NCBI GenBank assembly: GCA_018350325.1
Contig: JAEVLN010000002.1
Location: forward strand, 2,506,295-2,570,294
Direction: 5' to 3'
Source of the DNA: Globodera rostochiensis
Lineage: Eukaryota; Nematoda; Chromadorea; Rhabditida; Heteroderidae
Length of the DNA: 64,000 nt
Positions 56,623 through 64,000 of this stretch are shown piece by piece (within the stretch, counting starts at the first letter, position 1; each line of letters begins with the position of its first letter). The translations under genes and the position numbers were made by a program. The notes under the pieces were generated by a model, which saw only the letters and a list, made by a program, of their open reading frames with translations, searched no databases and was not told the origin of the DNA.

Positions 56623-58963
56623 TCACTCGTTGAGTTCATTCGGACCTTCGTTTGCCTCAACCAAACTGAAAATAAGATCTTTTAACAATGGGAAAGTTTG
56701 AAACCATTTTATTCCCATACAAATCTTCAACGTCATTGTCTTCGAAGGTAATGGCGATTTGATTCCAGCTGTTTGCTTCCCAATTGAATTCAATTGCCGC
56801 CTTCTCCCATTTGGCCCATTTGTCCTCTTCTCGCACAATTGGACAACGCACCAACAGCCCTTTGCCTTTGTCAAATTGACGAAATGTCAATCGTTCCCCC
56901 GTCCAATTGTTCCTCAGCTCAAATGGCACAAATTGATCGTCTTCACCTTCAATCAAAAAGCTGATGATGAAATTGGCCGGCTCCAAAGCATTCGCAAATG
57001 ACTAAACCGAAGGAAATAAGCACACCCACCCACAAATTGATTATAAAATGAAATTACCCTTCTGAGTTCGTCACTTCTTGGTCGAATAAAACTACAATAA
57101 GCAGCTTTGGAAGACCACCCCTGCAGGGGGTAAGCAACCACTTGGCCAAGGCTTGGATGGAAGAAGCGCCGGCGTTGTCTTCGGCTGGAAATGCTGGGAA
57201 AGGTCCAAAGAAAGTGATCGATCGGAGATTTGTGCAATTGCGAAGAATTGTCGGAGAGATTTGTCGCAAACGCTCGAGACCAGCTGGGTACAAAAGAAGT
57301 CCGCAAATGTTGTCATTGACCAAAGGCCAAATTTGTCGGATGATTTCCCAGCTGTGGCTTTGTTCGTTGGAGGTGTCAATCCAAACATTTGTCCCGGCAG
57401 AATCGAAAAGTCGTCGGATGCGTTGAAGAAATGCCATGACTGAGGCGTCGACGTAACTGAAAGTCCAAAAACAATTTGTACATTTTTAAGAAAGAAGCGA
57501 CCTGATCTCGAAGCGTTTGAAGAGGGATGAATGATTCTTACTGGTTGGACGGGGTGCCCAAGCGGCTGCTGCGGATGAATCGGATGGGGGGGGGGGAGCA
57601 GCACAGAGAACAGAACAATTCTCTCCCCTCTCTCTTTTGCTGCTGGTGAGCGAAATCCTCGATACTTTTTTGAATGTTAAGACGACGCTCAACAACAATC
57701 CGGTCCCATTACATTCTCGAATGTTTCTCAAAGTTCAACAATCTCATTGTTCAAATTGTACGAGAAAAAAGGTATTCCGACTTCCGATGTATGTACATTA
57801 TGAAATTTCACGTAGGTCAATTGAGTCCTGTTTGTTCAGCCCCCCCCCACCTGGTATGTTAGAAAGAACCCCCTACAAAGTAATAGAATCAGACTGATCG
57901 CCTTTAGGATCCGATCAACCAAAAAATGTTCTCTGATCAGTTTTGGGTCATCAAAAACCCCAAGCATCATCAAAATGTTTGGGTCAAGGTGCCGAGTAGT
58001 AGGAATTCAGATATTTGCTGAGGAGAGGCCTTTGCCGGTTACATAGGTGGAAGAAAACAGAAGTGAATTGCCAGGTCAATGGGGGAGAAGGATTGACCTT
58101 AAACAATTGTGGGCGGAGATATTTAGGTGAAGGGACAGAATGACAAAATATATTTGAATAAATATCCGCTGCCCTGCCGAAATGGTTCGAATAATCGGGT
58201 TGGTGCCGGTCGGGCTTTTTCACTATTCGCCTTCAAACTTGATCGGACGCTAACTTTCTGATCAGAAACGAACAATTCTTATTTTATTTAGCTCAGCTTT
58301 TCAAACTTACTTTTATTATGTATATAAAATTTATTTTTAATTTTGAACTTTTGTTAAAAATTGATCATACCGTATGAAAAAAAATCTTAATTTCAAATGC
58401 ATGTATTCTGGAGTAAAAATATGCGTAGAACGCGAATCCGAGCTCGGATTTGTGCGAATGTCGAACCCCGAATTCGAACAATTTTCGAAATTTCAGGCAC
58501 GTGAAAAATAATTTATGCATAAACACAAAAAGGTTAAAACCTCCAAAAATTGTTCGAAAACGCGCCGACGATTTTGTCCGTCCGTCCATCACTTCCCCCC
58601 CCCCTTTTGCCCATAGACAAAATCCATTCATCCTCATCCCCACCCCCCCCCCAGCAGATTAACTTCGTCCAACGATATCCTCGATCCTTTCCAAAAGCGT
58701 TCCATTTTTTTGTTGTTGAACGTTTTAAGGCGACGCTCAACGACAATCCGGTCCCATTACATTATCGAATGTTTTCTCAAAGTTCAACAACCATTCACAT
58801 TGTTCAAATTGTACAAGAAAAAAGGCTCTCCCGATATATAATGTTAGCTTCTGAAGTCGGAGTGCTTAAAATTCCATTTTTTTGCACGTGAAGACTGATA
58901 AGCGCTGGTCAATTGAGTCCCGCTTGTTGGTTCCTTTGGTAGTGTTAGAAAGAGTACCCCTAT
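53777..58963. mobile_element. 5.2 kb segment bounded by long inverted repeats
   Basis: The left arm (53777 to about 54195, and further to about 54345 by comparison with an internal copy) and the right arm (about 58545-58963) are inverted copies over more than 400 bp, both ending in ATAGGGGTACTCTTTCTAAC. A third arm copy at 57516-57872, in the orientation of the right arm, ends at the same terminus (GTTAGAAAGAACCCCCT). Shared landmarks are CCGGATTGTCGTTGAGCGTC, AATGGATTTTGTCTATGGGC and, between left and internal copies, GCAGCAGCCGCTTGGGCACC. No transposase is seen, so it is a non-autonomous or fold-back type element. The outermost bases suggest a TA target but no clear duplication. Confidence 0.75.
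56623..57515 (-). pseudogene. 5'-truncated cyst-nematode F-box-like family gene
   Basis: Three minus-strand exons are readable: about 57515-57054 (EIS, then VMAFLQRIRRLFDSAGTNVW, WEIIRQIWPLVNDNICG, LAKWLLTP), about 57003-56729 (FANALEPANFIISFLIEG, FVPFELRNNWTGERL) and a last short exon ending ANEGPNELNE with stop at 56623-56625. It is closely related to the gene at 59508-61297. The part that carries the F-box-like domain in its relative is absent: homology stops at KRFEIS and is replaced within a few bases by the repeat arm that starts at 57516. With no start codon it is probably a dead gene fragment. Proteins of this family are thought to recruit substrates to SCF ubiquitin ligases. Confidence 0.8.
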
Positions 58964-59507
58964 CTCAGTAAAAAAGCCGGTTAAGTCCACCAACAAAAAA
59001 TGTTTCTAGAATTTTCATTACAATTATCAGATTGTGAAGCATTTGTAAGCAAATAACAAGTTAACAAAACAAATTAAAAGGCAAAACTTAGTCATTTTAC
59101 TATAAAGACATCCGATTTTCGAAAATGTAATTTTGGTTTAATTTCATCAAATTTTGCAGTCCAAAAATATAAAAAAAGTGGTTGGGACGGGAGTGACCCT
59201 TTCTGTACTGAGACACGACTGGCCCTGAGACGCGAATGGCCCGCTTCGACAAAAGAAGGCAACAAGCTTTTTCAAAGATTCATTTGTACGGCAACAAAAG
59301 AAGCCACCAATTATTGTGTCAATCAATTAATCGATTTTCTGATTTCTTCCACAAAATTCCCTCCGTCCATTAACTCATTGAGCTCACTCGGACCTTCGAT
59401 TGCCTCAACCAATTTGATTTTCGTTCAAACTGAATTTATAAATTAATAAATTATTTTCTGGCAAATTGTTATACTCACTCATTGAGCTCACTCGGGCCTT
59501 CGTTGCC
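57516..59507. other. Repeat arms and AT-rich intergenic DNA
   Basis: Holds the internal (57516-57872) and right (58545-58963) arms of the inverted-repeat segment, and AT-rich DNA between them and after. At 59333-59440 lies a second copy of the last F-box-like exon (minus-strand LVEAIEGPSELNEL). No complete gene is seen. Confidence 0.65.
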
Positions 59508-59545
59508 TCAACCAATTTCATTTTCGTTCAAACTGAATTTATAAA
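59333..59545. repeat. Tandem duplication of an F-box-family terminal exon
   Basis: CTCATTGAGCTCACTCGG, TTGCCTCAACCAATTT and TTTTCGTTCAAACTGAATTT with the following AT tract occur twice, at about 59373-59470 and 59480-59580. One copy reads EAIEGPSELNE on the minus strand; the other has one base less (GCAACGAAGG for GCAATCGAAGG), which breaks that frame. Confidence 0.85.
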
Positions 59546-61297
59546 TTAATAAATTATTTTCTAGCAAAATGATTATACTTTATTTTCTGGTAATACTGCC
59601 GGTGGTGTCCCCCCTTTTTAAAAAATATTTCAATGTTGGGGAAATGATCAATCCTGGAGTTATTTGGGCCGTAGAATCCGAATATGAGCTTGTTTCGACC
59701 TATTTTCGAACAATTTGAACAAATTTTAAAAATGATTTTTTTCGTAAAAAATATTTCCTTTCTTCTTTTTATAAGGCCAAACGCAGAACGTCAAGTCAAT
59801 GTGGAAGAAATCGAAAAGAAATTTGAGGCAACAGTTCGGCAATAAACCGAAACTTATAACACGTATTTCTCCGAACTGATGCATATGCGTGCTCAGCAGG
59901 TCGTAAAACCTCACTATGAAATGTTTTTCGTAAAAAATCAGTTTTTAAAATTTGATCGAATTCGGATTAGGGGTTCGAAATAGGTCGAAACTAAGAACAA
60001 CCCCCATAAAAATTACCTCATTAGGGGTGTATTTGTTTCACTACCCTAATTTTAACGATGGGAGGGGAATTTTGAGACTATTCATTCACTTACCCGTCGC
60101 CGATGTCAATGTCTTCGAAGGAAATGGCGATGTTTTGCTGTTGACGTTGCCATTTCCACTGAATTGCCTCCTCCTCCCATTTGGCCCATTTGTCCTCTTC
60201 TCGCCTAATTTGACAACGCACCAACAGGCCTTTGTCAAGAAGTCGAAGTGTCGTCAATCGCTCCCCCGTCCAATTGTTCTTCAATTCAAATGGCACAAAG
60301 CGACGATCGTTCTTGTCAATCTCAAATCTGAGTATGAAATTGGCAGGCTCCAAAGCATTGGCAAATGACTAAACCAAAAGAAATAAGTATACCCATAAAT
60401 TGATTTAAAAATTAAATTACCCTTTTGAGTCTGTCCATTCTTGCCCGAGTAAAACTACAATACAGCAGCTTCGGAAGCCCATCCCCGCGGGGAGTGAACA
60501 ACCACTTGGCCAAGGCTTGGCTGGAAGAAGAGTCGTCGGTGTCGTCACCCGGAAATTCAGGGAAAAATCCAATGGCATTGATCGATCGGAGATTTGCGCA
60601 ATTGCGAAGAATTGCCGGAGAGATTCGTCGCAAATTGTCCAATTGAACGGTTTCCAGCAAACGAAGTCCGCGAATGTTGTCGTTGACCAAAGGCCAAATT
60701 CGTCGAATAATTTCCCAGCTGCGGTTTTGACAGTAGGAGGTATCAAACCAAACATTTGTCCCGGAAGAGTCAAAAAGTCGGCGGATGCGTTGAAGAAATT
60801 CCATGACAGTTTGATCGAAATAACTGAAAGTCCAAAACTTTTTGAATTTCTTTAACTTTTAGGAAAGAAGCGACCTGATCTCGAGGCGTTTGAAGCCTAT
60901 CACTTTGTCTGGGAACGGTTCTTCAAGAATTGGCATCGGCGGTTCAGCAGAGCGCCTGTTGAGCATTTGTGCGACATTTCCATCAATTTCGCAACAAATT
61001 TCCACCGAACCCAACGACCATTCCCTAACTTGAAGTGCTTGTCCACCATTTTGTCGAATCGTCGGTTGATCAGCGCCATCCTCAGTCCAAGGTTAAAAGG
61101 GTTAAGGAAGCCGAAGGCGTCGAGACAAACGTCGGCACAAATGAAACTGAAATTTGGAATTTGCTTTTAATTTGACTCATTAGTGGCGCTGCCATTTTTA
61201 GACAAAAAAGCACGGAATGCCAGCCCAACTCAAGGAAACAAACTCACATTTTCTCCATTTGCTGTTGCTGCTCCTCTTGGCTTGCGTTGTCCGACAT
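59508..61297 (-). CDS. Cyst-nematode F-box-like family protein, frame disturbed in exon 2
   Basis: Exons: 61297-61248 (MSDNASQEEQQQQMEK), 61146-60875, 60823-60421, 60368-60094, 59532-59508. The N-terminal part is the family's F-box-like domain (FICADVCLDAFGFL, LRMALINRRFDKMVD). Then follow leucine-rich-like segments (FLQRIRRLFDSSGTNVWFD, WEIIRRIWPLVNDNIRGL), LAKWLFTPRGDGLPKL and the C-terminal domain (ALEPANFILRFEID, FVPFELKNNWTGERL, EEDKWAKWEEEA). Exon 2 is one base short of the phase needed: after HFK the next family block (EWSLGSVEICCE) is in another frame. Splicing of an internal GTTAGG...CAACAG stretch (about 61033-60950) would restore the frame but delete that block. So it is either a frameshifted pseudogene or has gained an intron. 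Function: presumed substrate adaptor of SCF ubiquitin ligases. Confidence 0.75.
59692..59990. mobile_element. Fold-back element related to the one at 39235
   Basis: TTTCGACCTATTTTCGAAC on the left and GTTCGAAATAGGTCGAAA on the right are inverted, as are AAATTTTAAAAATGATTTTTT and its counterpart further in. The outer GTAGAATCCGAAT block matches the arms of the 39,235 element. It lies in the last intron of the F-box-like gene. Confidence 0.75.
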
Positions 61298-62019
61298 TTT
61301 TAGAATTATTTTTAGCGTTCCGAAAAGCAATTAATTCTAAAAATCATGCAATTTTAGATTAAAATGGGTATTTTTGCTCCAGAAATCAGAAAAGATGGAT
61401 TCCAAAGGCCCAACAAAATGACCATAATTAAGAGCATCCCTGTTGGGGATCGAATTTATTTGTCGGTCGCGAGGGGGAATACATCGGCGGGTGACGACAA
61501 TACACTGGGGGGGGAGTATCAATATTCTGTTGGGCCCCGGGGGAGTTGAATCAAAAATCAATATTCTGTTGGGCCCTTTTGCACGAATGACAGCACCTAC
61601 GCCGCCAAACTAGGATAGAGAACATTAAATTAATGTAATCGTGTCGAAGGTCGGGATATAGTGTTTGACCATATGCGTTTACAACTCGGTTCCAGAAAAT
61701 TTTTTTTTGTTGCAATTTTTCCGTTAAATTTTTTTGATTTGTTTGCATTGTGCAAAAAAAAACATATCAGCTGGTTGCATAAATTCAAAGAGATCCCATC
61801 AACAGAACAGAAAAAGTTTCGTTTTATACCATAACAAACTTCAACATAAAAATTTTGTGAAAAAACAGGCAGATGGAACCTCTGAGTCCAAGGTTTCTCA
61901 TTTCCTCCCAATCACCACACCCATCATCAAAAACACATCTCCCTCTCTCTCCTCTCAATCCATCAGCGACTCCGCCGTTCAGGTGGAAGGTGAACGGCTT
62001 CTTCCCCTCGGCTCCCCAA
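61298..62019. other. Intergenic region, no gene seen
   Basis: Lies between the F-box-like start and the stop of the 74-residue gene. It includes an exact repeat of ATCAATATTCTGTTGGGCCC (61519 and 61558). Plus-strand frames at 61364-61549 and 61734-62180 lack coding support; the second is antisense to the next gene. Confidence 0.5.
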
Positions 62020-62598
62020 TCACTTCGACGATTGGGATGTGGTGCGCTCGCGCTCCTTCTCCTTGCGCTTCTCCTCCCCGTTCACCGCGTTGTCCACAAT
62101 GCGACGCGTGTCCCCCTCCGGGTGCGGATGTTTGTGCTCAACCTGCAAAAATGGCGGAGATTTCAAATCCATCATCCTAAATCTGCCCCCTCTCGTGTTG
62201 TTTTGAACTTTCTGGAGGATCGACACTATACAAAAACGGTTACAAAAAATAACCAATTAAAGCAATTAGAGGGTGGTACCACAACCCCAAATCTAAACAA
62301 TGTGCGTCCTAATTTGAGTGTAAAGCGTAGACCAGACCTGCTCGGACTTGGTGCGCTTGCCCTGGTTGCTTTTGATGACTTCACCGTGCTCACCCCTAAA
62401 ATAAAAAAATGAATACAAATCAAAAAACGAATGCATAATTTCTATTTTGAGTTATTTTGTACGCCCATGGCATCACTCGTTAGTGCCTTTAGAGTTGAAA
62501 AACAACAAAACTTTTTTTGTCGAAAGGACCCCCTCCCCCCACCCCCAAATGCACCTCTCATACTCATCAGCGAGTTCAGCGGCGGATTGGTTGCTCAT
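62020..62598 (-). CDS. Small charged protein of 74 residues, unrecognised
   Basis: Three exons, 62598-62555, 62395-62338 and 62142-62020, join in phase from an ATG (MSNQSAAELADEYER) to TGA. The middle exon reads GEHGEVIKSNQGKRTKSEQ and the last starts VEHKHPHPEGDTRRIVDNAV and ends in a run of Lys, Arg and Glu. Clean splice sites, clear codon structure and soluble highly charged composition argue for a real protein with a partly helical C terminus. No signal peptide or membrane segment. I do not recognise the family. Confidence 0.72.
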
Positions 62599-62901
62599 CG
62601 CGGTTATGTAAATTCTTTGATTGTGCTTAAGGGTTTTGTCTGTGATTGAAATTGGAGGTTAAATGTTAAAAAATGCGAGAAACAATTTCACAAATATACA
62701 ACAACCGAGTAAAATGAACTCCGTAAAACATCGAAACGGTTTGTTCGAATTCACAAAATTTTATGTCAAAATAACTGCTTTAATCGACAAAAAAAAATAT
62801 ACTTCGTATATAATTCAGGTGGAATCAAATAATAAACATAAATAGCATCTTGAGGGGAGAGTCCACTCAGACGGGACTCCATTAATTCACGTTTTTTGTT
62901 T

Positions 62902-63908
62902 TTAACTGGAAAAATCATCGTCCGTCGGTCGATTAACAAGCCACGAAATTGCACGAGCTCCCTAAATAAAGAGGAAGAATTGAAATAAGTAAATTCGGTA
63001 AAGGAACTTTAATTTAAAACCTTATCAAAAATCAATCAAAATTTTCACCTTCTCTTGTTCGCTCCCGACAAAAGGATGCACAAAGGTTGTCAAATCCATC
63101 CGACCCTTAAGAAATTCCACGGACCCTTTAAGAAAGTGTTGCTTCAACTTGGCCACGTCTGACTGTGGCGGGTTTGTCTGAAAAACTGTTTGTAAGCCGG
63201 CGATTAAAGTTTTGATTCTCGACTTCAATTCGATAAACATTTTCAAACCACGAGGAAGAACAAAGATTATCACCTTTGCTGCAGCAACTTCGCTGGTCGA
63301 TTGACAGGAAATGGGAGTTGGCGTAGGGGGCTCAAGTTGAGGCAATACAGTTGACCGTCTGTCTTCCCGATACTAAATTTTATATATTTACCAAATGCAA
63401 AATGATGCATGCGAATATAAATGAACATCTGGTCATCGACTTTCAAATAGCCGAAAACAAATTCATCAAATGTCTCTCACCTGTTCAAGTTCTTCCTGTT
63501 CCAGCTGCTGCGGAGTGCTGCGCGCCAATGGTTTGTCGCCGGACCCAAAAACTGTATTGTTGGTGGTAGTGGTATGCAAATCGTTCCGTTTAGGCGGACG
63601 GGGTGGCGGAGGACGGCTGAGCAGTGCAGATTTGCTAATCCAACCCGCTTTGCCGTTGCTGCTACTACTGTTGTTGCCGCTGTTGAGGCCTCTGTTGGCA
63701 CTGGTGCCGACCAAATTGGAAGACGCGCGTGGCGGCTGACGACGAGGCGGACAGTTCTCTTCCCCACTCTCTTCACCAAAGCTGTCCGCAACAACGGAAT
63801 TCGTTTCCTCTTTTATGTACAGTTCGGGCTCGGCATCAGCGTCGTCAGCAGATCGAAGAATGGTCGCCTCCTGCTCCAGTGTTGGATAGATGACCACAAC
63901 GGACTGGA
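62902..63908 (-). CDS. Unrecognised protein, 3' part of a gene cut by the right edge
   Basis: Four exons on the minus strand, 63908-63481, 63372-63274, 63177-63049 and 62961-62902, are in phase and end at TAA; the first joins an exon outside the window. The visible 239 residues start QSVVVIYPTLEQEA, then run through an acidic stretch (ADDADAEPELYIKEE), Ser/Asn/Pro-rich sequence (RPPPPRPPKRNDL), a likely helix (SDVAKLKQHFLKGSVEFLKG) and end RPTDDDFSS. No signal peptide or membrane segment; the Pro-rich part could bind SH3 or WW domains. I do not recognise the family. Another frame of the last exon is also open but does not fit the splice phase. Confidence 0.65.
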
Positions 63909-64000
63909 CTAAATTTGTTGGACGTTATTGACAAATAAAATGTTATTTTCAGTCACAATCAATTTCTTGCTATATCGATCACATTTATTTTCATCAACTC

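Noticed and set aside
61734..62412. Plus-strand frames of 148 and 179 codons
   Set aside because: They are antisense to the three-exon minus gene at 62020-62598, whose splice phases are consistent.

Overview
The window is nuclear DNA of a nematode, most probably a plant-parasitic cyst nematode (Heteroderidae, Globodera/Heterodera type). The reasons are: genes cut into many small exons by short AT-rich introns; two members of an F-box-like family (conserved blocks such as FANALEPANFI and NNWTGERL) that I know as a large expansion in cyst nematode proteomes; several introns that only work with a GC donor, a feature reported as frequent in Globodera; and nematode-typical families (class 2 lipases, degenerin channels, ZHP RING proteins). 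Introns and intergenic DNA carry many poly(G)/poly(C) tracts, minisatellites and fold-back elements. All gene models below were assembled by eye from splice sites and reading phase.

Layout. 3-4733 (+): a protein with three tandem RTF1-type Plus3 modules, cut by the left edge. 5132-6872 (-): a nitrobindin/THAP4-type heme-binding barrel with a signal peptide. 8671-10889 (+): secreted class 2 lipase. 10987-17419 (-): degenerin/ENaC-family channel subunit. 17773-18077 (-): G protein gamma subunit with a CAAX box. 19792-34942 (-): the RalGAP beta subunit, a 15 kb gene with long repeat-filled introns. 36566-38466 (+): RNF216/TRIAD3-type RBR ubiquitin ligase. 38889-40871 (+): a chimeric gene made of a Polyhomeotic-type SAM domain and a duplicated RBR-ligase tail that carries a 48-bp coding minisatellite. 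41465-42569 (-): ZHP-3/RNF212-type meiotic RING protein. 42984-43674 (+): C2H2 zinc-finger protein. 44166-53710 (-): a Polyhomeotic-like Polycomb protein (HD1, FCS zinc finger, SAM). An RPP21-like RNase P subunit gene (44486-45184, +) sits in its last intron and a tRNA-Val(AAC) (46759-46832, +) in another. 53777-58963: a 5.2 kb segment bounded by long inverted repeats, containing a 5'-truncated F-box-like pseudogene. 59508-61297 (-): a second F-box-like gene with a broken frame. 62020-62598 (-): a 74-residue protein I do not recognise. 62902 to the right edge (-): the 3' part of another unrecognised gene.

The genes are mostly unrelated housekeeping, signalling and chromatin genes; there is no pathway cluster. 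The most striking part is 38-46 kb. There the last two exons of the Polyhomeotic-like gene, together with the intron that hosts the RPP21-like gene, appear to have been copied in inverted orientation, damaged by a fold-back element, and joined to a tandem copy of the neighbouring RBR gene's last exon. The result is a new open chimeric gene.
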